Shown here piece after piece: positions 48,421 through 60,048 of a stretch of DNA of 64,000 bases. The notes under the pieces were generated by a model, which saw only the letters and a program-made list of their open reading frames with translations, made no database searches and was not told where the DNA came from. The stretch covers positions 16,171 through 80,170 of the forward strand of contig LJHT01000102.1 of NCBI GenBank assembly GCA_001295905.1, read 5' to 3'. A program made the position numbers and the translations under genes. Within the stretch, counting starts at the first letter, position 1; each line of letters starts with the position of its first letter. Source of the stretch: a beta proteobacterium AAP51 (GTDB lineage: Bacteria; Pseudomonadota; Gammaproteobacteria; Burkholderiales; Burkholderiaceae_C).

Positions 48421-50757
48421 TCACTGAACGGCCGCATCCGCCCGGGCGCCCCAGCGCCTGCGCGCCACCAGCACCAGCAGGCCGGCGCCCAGCGACAACC
48501 AGGTGGCGGGTTCGGGCACCACGGCCACGCGCAGGTCGCCTTCGGTGTAAAGCGCCGAGGTGTCCCAGACCCAGCCGTCGCTCAGCCCGGGCAGGCGCAG
48601 CGCATCGAAGCTGCCCGCCACGCCGGCCTGGAACACGAAGAGGTCGAAGACCTGGCCCACCTGCGGCACGAAGCCGTCGATCAACACCACCTCCAGCTGC
48701 GCACCGGCGTCCAGCGTCAACAGGCCTGTGACGGTGATGCGGTCGTGCTGGGTGCCTGGCGTGGTGCCGCCCAGTTCCATCGTCAGCGTACTGGCCAGCT
48801 GGGTTTCGCCCAGCACCACGTCGGCCGGCGAATTGCCCGGCGCGAAACCGCCCTCGAAGCGGTGGTAGGCGCCGGCGCCGTTGGTGGTGAAGCTGCCGGC
48901 GCCGTTGACCGGGCCGAAATAGACCAGCTGCGAGCCGGCACTCGCGCGCAGCTCGCCGTTGTTGGTGACGGCGTCCCAGAACGTGGTCTGGTTGCCGCCG
49001 CTGGCGATGATGCGGGCCCCTTCGGCGTTGTTCACGCGGCCGTGCACCGAAGCCCCACCAAAGCCGATGTGCACCTGGCTGCGGTTGTCCAGCCCGTCGG
49101 CAAAGCGCGCCGTGCCGCCATCGATGCGCACCGTGCCCAGCCGGTTCTGCCAGTTGCCGGCCACGCGCACTTCGCCACCCGCCAGCACTTCCAGCACGCC
49201 GTTGCTCGTGTGCTGGCTGCCTGCGCCCCCCAGGCGCAGCACCTGGCCGGCGCCCGCGCGCACCTCGCCGCCCGTCATCACGCTCAGGCCTGCTTCGAGC
49301 GAGCCGCTGCCGGTGACCAGGCCGCCCTGGGCCACGTTGAAGGTGTAGCGGTTGTCCTGGTACAGGCGGGTGTTGGCGCTGCAGTTGCTGAAGCCGCAGC
49401 CCACCTGCAGCGTGCCGGCGAGTTGCACGTCGGCCGCGATGACGCCGTCGCCAGTGAGCGTGCCACTGCGCTCCACCACGATGGTGTTCGTGGACGTGAG
49501 CACCGCGCCCGCCGACAGCCGCAGCCGCATCTGCCCGGCCGCGGGGCCCCCGGCGGCACCCACCACCAGGCTGCGCACCTCGGCCGCTTCGCTGAGCTCC
49601 ACCGTCTGGCTGGAAGGATGCGCCAGCACCATGTCCAGGAAGCGGCTGGGCCCCTGGCCCACGCCGCTGTTCCAGGCGCCGCCGTCGGTGAAAGAGCCGT
49701 CGCCAGTGGCGGCCCAGCGCAGCGTGCCCTGGGGGGTGAGCAGCACCGAAGTGAAGCCCTGCGTGCGCGCCAGGATCTGGCCATGGCGGTTGACGTCGAC
49801 GGCCTGCGTCAGGCGCTGGCTGCCGGTGGCCGCCACGGCCAGCCAGTCGTTCAGGTCGTGCATGCCCTGCGCGCCGGCCACGACCGCACGACCACTGAAG
49901 TTTTCATCGACCGAGCTGCCCACCACGAGGTTGAAGTCGTTGATGGCCACGGCCGTCGAGCTGTGGTCCAGCCGCCCCAGCGAGCGCATCTGCCCGCCGC
50001 TCCAGATGAAGGCTTCGGCCGGTCCGTTTTCGCTGAGGTTGGCACTGCCCACCACGACGCCGCGGTTGTTGATGTCCAGAGCCTGTGAGCTGTTGCCCCC
50101 CAGCGAGCCCAGGTTCACGACCGTGCCGTTCTGCCACAGGGTGGCGCGCGTGACGCCGTCCGCCAGGGTCGACCGGCCCACCACCACGCCGGCGTCATTG
50201 ATGGCGGTGGTGCTGGCTGAAAAGCTGCTCAGGCGCGGCAGGAACTGCGTCGACTGACCGTTCCACAGAAAGGGCAGGGCCTGATTCGGGCTGTTGAGCA
50301 GGTTGCCCGCCACCTGCCCGCTGGCATTGATGGCCGTTGCAGAGCTGTCGTCATTGCCCATGCCAGGCAGGAAGAAGGTGTTGCCCCCGGTGCGCACAAA
50401 GGCGCGCAACAGATCGGTGCCAGGCTCCCTGGTGCTGCCCGCCCACGCGCCGGCCGTGTTGATGGCCGCTGCGAAGGTCGTCTGCGAACCGACCCTGAAC
50501 AAGGTGAAGCTGTCGCCGTTGAAGATGAAGGCCGACTCGTTCAGGTTGTTGTCAGTGGCACTCCCCACCACGACGCCGGCATCGTTCAGGCCGCGCCCCA
50601 GCACCGAGAAGAAATTGGGCCGCGAGATCGGCGTGCTGAGGTAGCGGAAGTCGCTCGCCTGGGCCGCTGCCGGCGGGGCCACCAGGGCCAGCGAGTGGCC
50701 CAGCAAGGCAGCCGGCAAAGCAGCGATGGCCGCCCAGAGGCGAGATCGGTGAAACAT
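48421..50757 (-). CDS. PEP-CTERM surface protein with HAF repeats
   Basis: 778 residues. After a Sec signal peptide (cleavage near APPAAAQA) the first ~310 residues contain repeats of the extracellular HAF type (AINTAGAWAGS, AINASGQVAGN, AINDAGVVVGR, DINNRGVVVGS). The middle ~400 residues are a Gly/Ala/Thr-rich beta-helix-like region resembling autotransporter passenger repeats. The C-terminus is VPEPATWLSLGAGLLVLVARRRW, the PEP-CTERM sorting signal cleaved by exosortase. GGAG eight bases before the ATG supports the start. It lies just after the ECF sigma gene. Confidence 0.88.
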   Translation of the reverse strand: MFHRSRLWAAIAALPAALLGHSLALVAPPAAAQASDFRYLSTPISRPNFFSVLGRGLNDAGVVVGSATDNNLNESAFIFNGDSFTLFRVGSQTTFAAAINTAGAWAGSTREPGTDLLRAFVRTGGNTFFLPGMGNDDSSATAINASGQVAGNLLNSPNQALPFLWNGQSTQFLPRLSSFSASTTAINDAGVVVGRSTLADGVTRATLWQNGTVVNLGSLGGNSSQALDINNRGVVVGSANLSENGPAEAFIWSGGQMRSLGRLDHSSTAVAINDFNLVVGSSVDENFSGRAVVAGAQGMHDLNDWLAVAATGSQRLTQAVDVNRHGQILARTQGFTSVLLTPQGTLRWAATGDGSFTDGGAWNSGVGQGPSRFLDMVLAHPSSQTVELSEAAEVRSLVVGAAGGPAAGQMRLRLSAGAVLTSTNTIVVERSGTLTGDGVIAADVQLAGTLQVGCGFSNCSANTRLYQDNRYTFNVAQGGLVTGSGSLEAGLSVMTGGEVRAGAGQVLRLGGAGSQHTSNGVLEVLAGGEVRVAGNWQNRLGTVRIDGGTARFADGLDNRSQVHIGFGGASVHGRVNNAEGARIIASGGNQTTFWDAVTNNGELRASAGSQLVYFGPVNGAGSFTTNGAGAYHRFEGGFAPGNSPADVVLGETQLASTLTMELGGTTPGTQHDRITVTGLLTLDAGAQLEVVLIDGFVPQVGQVFDLFVFQAGVAGSFDALRLPGLSDGWVWDTSALYTEGDLRVAVVPEPATWLSLGAGLLVLVARRRWGARADAAVQ

Positions 50758-50830
50758 GGCGTACTCCGGTGGTTTGCCTGCATGGACGGCAAAGACCGGA
50801 AAAACGGATCAGGTTTTTTTCACCTGCCGC

Positions 50831-50861
50831 TGAAACACCGTTCAAGCACCACTCAAGCACC
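50831..50861. repeat. Three direct repeats with 11-base period upstream of the PEP-CTERM gene
   Basis: On the plus strand, TGAAACACC (50831), TCAAGCACC (50842) and TCAAGCACC (50853) recur at exactly 11-base spacing between the sigma-factor stop and the PEP-CTERM gene. On the minus strand each reads as GGTGCTTGA-like. A nearby CAGGT-N7-ACCTG inverted repeat is also present. Confidence 0.6.
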
Positions 50862-50863
50862 CC

Positions 50864-51426
50864 TCAGGTGCGCGACATCTCTTCCCGCAAGATGGTGATG
50901 GCCTGGTGCCAGCGGCGCTTCACGGTGGCGGTGGACAGCTGCAGCAGCCCCGCCACTTCGTCGATGGACAGGCCCGCGAAAGCGCGCAGCCGCACCAGTT
51001 CGTGCAGTTGCGCGTCGATGCGCTGCAGGCGCTGCAGCGCCGCGTTCAGGCTGTCGAAGCGCTCTTCGTCGTAGCTTTCCTGGGCGAAGTCCATGCCGGT
51101 GGCCAGCGTCACCTCGATGTGCCCGCCGCCGCGCTTCTGCGCATGGCGCTGGCGCAGCTGGTCGATGAGCACGTGTTCCATCGCCCGCGCGGCGTAGCCG
51201 AAAAACACGCGCCGCGAGGCCAGGTCTTGCGGCAGGTGCCCGGCCATGCCCAGCCAGGCTTCGTGCACCAGCGCGTGGGCGTCGAGCTCGCCCACACCGG
51301 CAGGCCGCGCCAGCCGCGAACGCGCCAGGCGCAGCAGGTCGCCATAGATCAGCTTGAAGAGCTGCTCGCCGCTGGGCACGTCGCCCGCGGCCACGCCGTG
51401 GATCAGCGCCGTGATGTCGGGTTCGT

Positions 51427-51430
<4 letters not shown>
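50864..51430 (-). CDS. ECF-subfamily sigma factor
   Basis: 188 residues. Sigma region 2 includes AHALVHEAWLGMAGH and region 4 is LRAFAGLSIDEVAGLLQLSTATVKRRWHQA, the -35 recognising helix-turn-helix. It belongs to the group of ECF factors encoded next to protein kinases rather than anti-sigma factors. The start is GTG at 51428-51430, overlapping the kinase stop (GTGA), so the two should be co-translated. The likely target is the PEP-CTERM gene downstream, but this is inferred from order only. Confidence 0.88.
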
Positions 51431-54594
<3,164 letters not shown>

Positions 54595-54670
54595 CGTGGC
54601 GCAGCATCTGGCATCGATGCCAGGCTGGCAACCCCCCAGGCCTTGCACCTTTGCAGGCCGCCCTTCACGC

Positions 54671-54699
54671 CCGGGCCGCTGCCGCCAGGGGCGGCCCGG
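54671..54699 (-). terminator. Weak hairpin after bpt
   Basis: CCGGGCCGC (54671-54679) pairs perfectly with GCGGCCCGG (54691-54699) just past the bpt stop. No T tract follows on the minus strand, so termination would be weak or factor-dependent. Confidence 0.4.
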
Positions 54700-54700
54700 C

Positions 54701-55450
54701 TCAGGGCGCGGTCGGCGGCGCTTGCCAGCGCCCGTCCAGCAGCAGCTGGTGCGGGCCGAACTGGGCCTTGTAGGCCATCTTCGGGCTTTGGGCGATCCAG
54801 TAGCCCAGGTAGACGTGCGGCAGCTTGAGCTGGCGTGTCTGCTCGATCTGCCACATCACGCTGTAGGTGCCGTAGCTGGTGTGGGGCTCGGGTTCGTAAA
54901 AGGTGTAGACGGCCGAGATGCCGTCGCTCAGCACGTCGAGGATGGACACCATCTTCAGCGTGCCCGGAATGCCGTCGTCGCCCGTGGGCTCGCGGAACTC
55001 GACCATGCGGCTGTTGACGCGGCTTTGCAGCAGGAACTGCGTGTATTGGTCGACGCTGTCGTGGTCCATGCCGCCGCCGCTGTGGCGGCCGCTCTGGTAG
55101 CGCAGGTAGAGCTGGTAGTGCTCGGGCACGAAGCCCAGGCGCAGCACGCGCGCCTTCAGGCCCTGGTGCTGCTTCAGCGCGCGGCGCTGGCTGCGCGTGG
55201 GCTGGAAACCTTCCACCGGCACGCGCAGCGGCACGCAGGCGCGGCAGCCGTCGCAGTAGGGGCGGTAGGTGAACATGCCGCTGCGGCGGAAGCCGTTGGC
55301 GACCAGGCCCGAGTAGGTGTCGGCGTGGATGAGGTGGCTGGGCGTGGCCACCTGCGAACGCGCCTGCCGGTCGGGCAGGTAGCTGCAGGGGTAGGGGGCC
55401 GTTGCATAGAACTGCAAGGACCGCAGCGGCAATTCCTTGGGGTGGGTCAC
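54701..55450 (-). CDS. bpt: Aspartate/glutamate leucyltransferase (Bpt)
   Basis: 249 residues of the ATE/Bpt family that attaches leucine to N-terminal Asp or Glu, marking proteins for ClpAP. The N-terminal CDGCRACVPLRVPVE cysteine motif follows FRRSGMFTYRPYC, and the C-terminal GNAT-like part has YLGYWIAQSPKMAYKAQFGP. Length is normal. Its start overlaps the aat stop by four bases, grouping the two N-degron transferases in one unit. Confidence 0.95.
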   Translation of the reverse strand: MTHPKELPLRSLQFYATAPYPCSYLPDRQARSQVATPSHLIHADTYSGLVANGFRRSGMFTYRPYCDGCRACVPLRVPVEGFQPTRSQRRALKQHQGLKARVLRLGFVPEHYQLYLRYQSGRHSGGGMDHDSVDQYTQFLLQSRVNSRMVEFREPTGDDGIPGTLKMVSILDVLSDGISAVYTFYEPEPHTSYGTYSVMWQIEQTRQLKLPHVYLGYWIAQSPKMAYKAQFGPHQLLLDGRWQAPPTAP

Positions 55451-56220
55451 GCGGGGGCTGGGCCGTGTTTTGGGGACTGCTCAGGGGGCTGGGTCTCCAG
55501 CAGGGCCCAGGCGGCTTCATCATAGGTCCAAGGCGCCACCGCTTCAGCCCCCACGCTGCGGGTGACGTGGTCCATGAAGGCCGCGCGCGGCATTTCGCGC
55601 CCGCCCAGGCGCGCCAGGTGGCCGGTGTTCTGCTGGCAGTCGATGAGCGCCACGCCGCGCGCCCGGCAGGCCGCTACCAGGGCCGCCAGCGCGATCTTCG
55701 AAGCATCGGTGCGGTGCGAGAACATCGACTCGCCGAAACACATGCGGCCGATGTTGATGAAGTACAGGCCCCCGACCAGCTGGCCGTCCACCCAGGTCTC
55801 GACGCTGTGCACGCGGCCCAGCCGGTGCCAGGCGGTGTAGGCGGCCACCATGGCGGGCACGATCCAGGTGCCGTCCTGCCCTTCGCGCGGGGTGCTGGCG
55901 CAGGCGCGGATGACGGCCTCGAAGTCGCTGTCGAAGCGAACTTCGCAGCCGGGCGTGCGGCGAAAGCGCCGCAGGGTCTTGCGCAGGTTGTGGCCGAGGT
56001 GGAACTCGGCCGTGGACAGCACCATGCGCGGGTCGGGGCTCCACCACAGCACCGGCTGGCCGGCGCTGTACCAGGGGAAGATGCCACCCCTGTAGGCCTC
56101 TTCCAGGCGCGCCGGGCTCAGGCCCCCACCCGCGGCCACCAGCCCCGGCGCGTCGCTCTCAGGCCCCAGCGCCGCGCTGGCCGGCGGCAGCGGCTGCCCT
56201 GGCTCTATCCAAGGAACCAA
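55447..56220 (-). CDS. aat: Leucyl/phenylalanyl-tRNA--protein transferase
   Basis: 257 residues. It carries GLVAAGGGLSPARLEEAYRGGIFPWY, WWSPDPRMVL, TWIVPAMVAAYTAWHRLGRVHSVE and GRMCFGESMFSH, all diagnostic for Aat, which adds Leu or Phe to N-terminal Lys or Arg. The start appears to be TTG at 56220, because the expected PWI(E/D)PG N-terminus begins there and no ATG fits. No clear ribosome-binding site is seen. It lies upstream of bpt with a four-base overlap. Confidence 0.94.
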   Translation of the reverse strand: MVPWIEPGQPLPPASAALGPESDAPGLVAAGGGLSPARLEEAYRGGIFPWYSAGQPVLWWSPDPRMVLSTAEFHLGHNLRKTLRRFRRTPGCEVRFDSDFEAVIRACASTPREGQDGTWIVPAMVAAYTAWHRLGRVHSVETWVDGQLVGGLYFINIGRMCFGESMFSHRTDASKIALAALVAACRARGVALIDCQQNTGHLARLGGREMPRAAFMDHVTRSVGAEAVAPWTYDEAAWALLETQPPEQSPKHGPAPA

Positions 56221-56255
56221 GGGCGACCGAGCCTTGCTGACTGACCAAGCCCAAA

Positions 56256-56327
56256 GCCGCGGAACCGGCTTCGCCGGGCCGCTGGCGTGCGGCCCCCTCG
56301 GGGGGTAGCGAGCGAAAGCGAGCTTGG
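56256..56327 (-). repeat. Interspersed palindromic repeat, copy 2
   Basis: This is the reverse complement of the element at 32231-32303, with a few substitutions that keep the central hairpin (CCCCC-CGA-GGGGG). It sits in the gap between the end of the prolyl oligopeptidase gene and aat. Confidence 0.85.
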
Positions 56328-56335
56328 AAGCACCA

Positions 56336-58483
56336 TCACTTGCCGCCCAACTGCATCCAGAGGAAGGTGTACTCGAGAGCCATCATCTGCGCGCGCTGGC
56401 CGTTGTCGGCGGCGCCGCCATGGCCGCCTTCGATGTTCTCCCAGTACAGCAGCGGGTGGCCCAGTTCGCGCATCTTCGCGGCCATCTTGCGGGCGTGGCC
56501 GGGGTGCACGCGGTCGTCGCGCGTGCTGGTGGTGAACAGCACCTTGGGCAGCTTCACGCCGGCGGCGGCCGGCTTCACGTTCTGGTAGGGGCTGTACTGC
56601 GAGATGAAGGCCCACTCTTCGGGCTTGTCGGGGTTGCCGTACTCGGCCATCCAGCTGGCGCCGGCCAGCAGCGTGTGGTAGCGCCGCATGTCCAGCAGCG
56701 GCACCTGGCACACCACGGCGTTGAAGAGCTCGGGCCGCTGCAGCATCACCGCGCCCACCAGCAGGCCGCCGTTGCTGCCGCCCTGGATGCCCAGGTGCTG
56801 CGGGCTCGTGATCTTCTGCTTGATGAGGTCTTCGGCCACGGCGGCGAAATCGTCGTAGCTCTTCTGCTTGTTGGCGAGGATGGCGCCCTGGTGCCAGGCC
56901 GGGCCGAACTCGCCGCCGCCGCGGATGTTGGCCAGCACGTAGACGCCGCCCTGGCTGGTCCAGGCGCGGCCGATGGCGCCGGAATACCAGGGTGTCAGAG
57001 AGACCTCGAAGCCGCCGTAGCCATACAGCAGCGTCGGGTTCTTGCCGTCGGCCTTCGCGCCCTTGGGCCAGATCACGAAGTAGGGCACCTTGGTGCCGTC
57101 CTTGCTGGTGGCGAAGCGCTGCTCGGCGCGCATGCCGCTGGCGTCATAGAAGCTGGGGCGCGACTTCAGCACCTCGCGCTCGTCGCTGCCGGTGCGGCCC
57201 AGCTGCAGCGTGTCGGGGCGAAGGAAGTCGGCTGCGTTCAGGAAGTAGGCCTCGGCCAGCGGGTCTTCTTTCAGCAGCGGGTCGTGCAGCGGCGTCAGGC
57301 TCAGCGTGCCGGGGTAGGGCGCCTTCACGTCGCGCTTGCGCCAGCCCTTGAGGCCCGGCTGGGCGCCGCTGGGGTTGGCGGGCTGCCACTCTTCGATGCG
57401 GCTGGCCACGTTGTCCAGCACGTCCAGCAGCAGCTTGCTGCGCGTGGCGCCGAAGCTGGAGAGTGAACGCGTGGCCGTGGGCAGGAAGAGCGCGTCGAAA
57501 CGCCGCTCGCCCTTCAGGTAGGCCTGGGCGTTGCCGGCCAGCAGCGCGCCGCGCGGCCAGGTGCGGCCACCCACGGTCCAGTCGCTGCGCAGCTCGATCA
57601 GCACGAACTGGCGCCAGAAGCTCAGCTTGGCGTCGGCGGGCTTGTCCACGCGCACGGGCTTGCCGTCCTGCAGCAGGAACAGTTCGTCGGTGTAGAAGGT
57701 GACGGCGCGGCCCATCAGCGTGCGCTCGAAACCCGGGGTCTTGTCGACGCTGACGTACGAGGCCACGTCCTTGGCCTGGCCCTCGAAGACCGTGGTGGCC
57801 TCGGCCAGCGGCGTGCCGCGCTTCCATTCCTTGATGACGCGCGCGTAGCCTGAATCCGTCAGCGAGCCGGGGCCGAAATCGCTGCCCACGTAGATGCGGT
57901 TCTCGTCGATCCACTCGACGCTGGTCTTGGCCTCGGGCACGGTGAAGCCGCCTTCGATGAAGGTCTTGGTGACGGTGTCGAACTCGCGCACCACGGTGGC
58001 ATCAGCGCCGCCGCGCGACAGCGAGATGAGGCAGCGGCGGTACTCCGGCCCCAGGCAACTGCTGCGCGCCCAGACCCAGTTCTCCTTCTCGGCCTTGCCC
58101 AGGGCGTCGACGTCGATCACGGTTTCCCACTTCGGCTGCGCCTTGCGGTACTCGGCCAGCGTGGTGCGGCGCCACAGGCCGCGCGGGTTGCTGGCGTCGC
58201 GCCAGAAGTTGTAGAACCAGTCTCCGCGCCGCGTGACGTAGGGAATCTGCTCGCGGCTGTCCAGCACCTCGCGCAGGCTGGTCTTGAGCTTGTCGAAGCC
58301 GGGGCGGGCCTGCAGCAGGCCTTCACTCTCTGCATTGCGCTCGCGCACCCAGGCCAGGGCCTTTTCGCCCTGCACTTCTTCGAGCCACAGGTAGGGGTCG
58401 GGGGTCGGTGGGGTTTGTGACATGGCGGGTTGCATCAGTGCCAGGCCCAGGGCCAGCGCGGGAAAGAAGGGGTGGAGCTTCAT
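56336..58483 (-). CDS. Prolyl oligopeptidase family serine peptidase, secreted
   Basis: 715 residues. A Sec signal peptide (residues ~1-23, ending AMSQ) is followed by the seven-bladed propeller and a C-terminal hydrolase domain with GGSNGG (Ser570), TRDDRVHPGH (Asp656 or 657) and EGGHGG (His688). The family cleaves short proline-containing peptides. Length matches periplasmic family members. It starts two bases after the yaeQ stop and probably shares its transcript. An upstream extension in frame is not conserved. Confidence 0.92.
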   Translation of the reverse strand: MKLHPFFPALALGLALMQPAMSQTPPTPDPYLWLEEVQGEKALAWVRERNAESEGLLQARPGFDKLKTSLREVLDSREQIPYVTRRGDWFYNFWRDASNPRGLWRRTTLAEYRKAQPKWETVIDVDALGKAEKENWVWARSSCLGPEYRRCLISLSRGGADATVVREFDTVTKTFIEGGFTVPEAKTSVEWIDENRIYVGSDFGPGSLTDSGYARVIKEWKRGTPLAEATTVFEGQAKDVASYVSVDKTPGFERTLMGRAVTFYTDELFLLQDGKPVRVDKPADAKLSFWRQFVLIELRSDWTVGGRTWPRGALLAGNAQAYLKGERRFDALFLPTATRSLSSFGATRSKLLLDVLDNVASRIEEWQPANPSGAQPGLKGWRKRDVKAPYPGTLSLTPLHDPLLKEDPLAEAYFLNAADFLRPDTLQLGRTGSDEREVLKSRPSFYDASGMRAEQRFATSKDGTKVPYFVIWPKGAKADGKNPTLLYGYGGFEVSLTPWYSGAIGRAWTSQGGVYVLANIRGGGEFGPAWHQGAILANKQKSYDDFAAVAEDLIKQKITSPQHLGIQGGSNGGLLVGAVMLQRPELFNAVVCQVPLLDMRRYHTLLAGASWMAEYGNPDKPEEWAFISQYSPYQNVKPAAAGVKLPKVLFTTSTRDDRVHPGHARKMAAKMRELGHPLLYWENIEGGHGGAADNGQRAQMMALEYTFLWMQLGGK

Positions 58484-58485
58484 GG

Positions 58486-59064
58486 TCAGAACTTCTTGTG
58501 GGTGGCGGCGGATGGTGCCTTGATGGGCTCGGGGTGGACTTCCACACTGCTTTCGTTGTTCCCTATCCAGACCTGGCCGTCCTGCACCGTGATCTGCAAT
58601 TGCATGCTGCGCGCCGCCATAGCGGCCAAGGCCTGGCTTTGCGCGGCGGGCAGCTGCCACACCCACAGGTTGTTCAGGCGCGCCAGCTTGTTCTGCACAC
58701 CGGCCCACCAGATGTGGGCGGCGCTGCTGTAGGTGTAGAGCACCACGCGTTCGGCCCTGCCGGCGGCGCGCACCAGGCGGCGTTCGTCGGGCTGGCCGAC
58801 CTCGATCCACTGGCGGATCTCGCCCGACAGGCTGTGCTGCCAGACATCGGGTTCTTCGGCGTCGGCCGCACCGCGCGCGAAGGCCAGGGCGCCGTCGTGG
58901 TCATCCGCCGGCACGTTCAGTGCGAAGGCCAGCAGGCGCACCATCAGGCGCTCGTCGGTTTCCGAAGGCTCGCGGGCCAGCGTCACCGGGTGGGTGGCGT
59001 ACAGACCGCGGTCCATGTCGGCGATCTGCAGCGTGGCCTTGTAGACCGTGGCCTTGATGGCCAT
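58486..59064 (-). CDS. yaeQ: YaeQ family protein
   Basis: 192 residues beginning MAIKATVYKATLQIADMDRG, with HPSE-like pattern ETDERLMVRLLAFAL, the acidic DVWQHSLSGEIRQWIEVGQPDE and the C-terminal QLQITVQDGQVWI. YaeQ has a PD-(D/E)xK nuclease-like fold; its biological role is not settled. It is the first gene of the yaeQ-oligopeptidase pair and is divergent from the coiled-coil protein gene across 187 bases. Confidence 0.92.
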   Translation of the reverse strand: MAIKATVYKATLQIADMDRGLYATHPVTLAREPSETDERLMVRLLAFALNVPADDHDGALAFARGAADAEEPDVWQHSLSGEIRQWIEVGQPDERRLVRAAGRAERVVLYTYSSAAHIWWAGVQNKLARLNNLWVWQLPAAQSQALAAMAARSMQLQITVQDGQVWIGNNESSVEVHPEPIKAPSAATHKKF

Positions 59065-59251
59065 CAGCCCACTCCTCGGGCCAGGGGTGCGCGGTGCAGG
59101 GTGGGTGAGGGGTTCAAGAGGGGTTTCCCGCGCCCGCAGGCGCAAAGCCACGCACTGTGCCACAGCCCGCCAGTGCTGCGGCCGGGTGGCATGATTCGCA
59201 CCCTGGCCGGGCCGCCCGGCAACCCCATTCCCTAGGAAGCAAGGACACCCG

Positions 59252-60040
59252 ATGAAGGTCAAGACCCTCGTGCTCGGCAGCCTGTGCCTGGCCCTGACGG
59301 CCAGCCTGCAGGCGCAGACCCCGCCTGCCAAGCCCGCGGCGCCAGCCCAACCCGCCGCAGCCAAACCTGCGGCCAAGCCGCCCGCCAAGCCTGCCGCCCC
59401 CGCGGCTGGCGCCAAGCCGGCAGCCGGCGGCAACGTGCTGTCGCTGGGTGGCCCGGCCGCGCGCGGTGGCCCCATCCTCACGCGCGACGAACTGCGCGCC
59501 TGCCTGGCCGAGCGCGACACCATCGGCAAGCGCCAGGAAGCCATCGACAAGGAAGTGGCGCCGCTGCAGACCGAACTGGAGGCCATCGACAAGGAGCGCG
59601 AAACCGTGAAGGCAGCCCGCGAGGCGCTGGACTCGCGGCGCTCGGGCGCGGAAGCGCTGGCCGCCAAGGTGAAGGCCTACGGTGACCGCGTGACCGCGTT
59701 GAACAAGGCGGTGGCCGACTTCAACGAAAACCCGCCCCGGGCGGCCGCTGCCGACCGCAAGCGCGCCGAGCTCAACAAGGAGCAGAAGGAACTGGCCGCG
59801 ATGAAGGACGAGCTCGAGGCCGAGCGCGTGAAGGTCACCACCGAGGCCCAGGCCGCGGTGGACGCCTTCAACGCCAAGACCGAAGCCCTGAACAAGCGCG
59901 TGGACGCCTGGAACCAGCGCCGCGCCGAGTTCAACGCCACGCGCGATAAGATCAAGGCCGACGACACCGCCTGGCTGGCCAACTGCGGCGACCGCCGCTA
60001 CCGCGAGGAAGACGAACTCGCCATCAAGCAGGGCAAGTGA
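59252..60040 (+). CDS. Secreted coiled-coil protein of unknown function
   Basis: 262 residues. A signal peptide (LVLGSLCLALTASLQA) is followed by a Pro/Ala/Lys-rich linker (~22-60). A long heptad-like coiled coil (~80-245), rich in Glu/Lys/Ala/Leu, carries Cys near residues 84 and 248. It resembles periplasmic or envelope spacer proteins but no family is evident. The stop overlaps a possible GTG start of the next gene. Confidence 0.75.
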   Translation: MKVKTLVLGSLCLALTASLQAQTPPAKPAAPAQPAAAKPAAKPPAKPAAPAAGAKPAAGGNVLSLGGPAARGGPILTRDELRACLAERDTIGKRQEAIDKEVAPLQTELEAIDKERETVKAAREALDSRRSGAEALAAKVKAYGDRVTALNKAVADFNENPPRAAAADRKRAELNKEQKELAAMKDELEAERVKVTTEAQAAVDAFNAKTEALNKRVDAWNQRRAEFNATRDKIKADDTAWLANCGDRRYREEDELAIKQGK

Positions 60041-60048
60041 AGGGCTGC

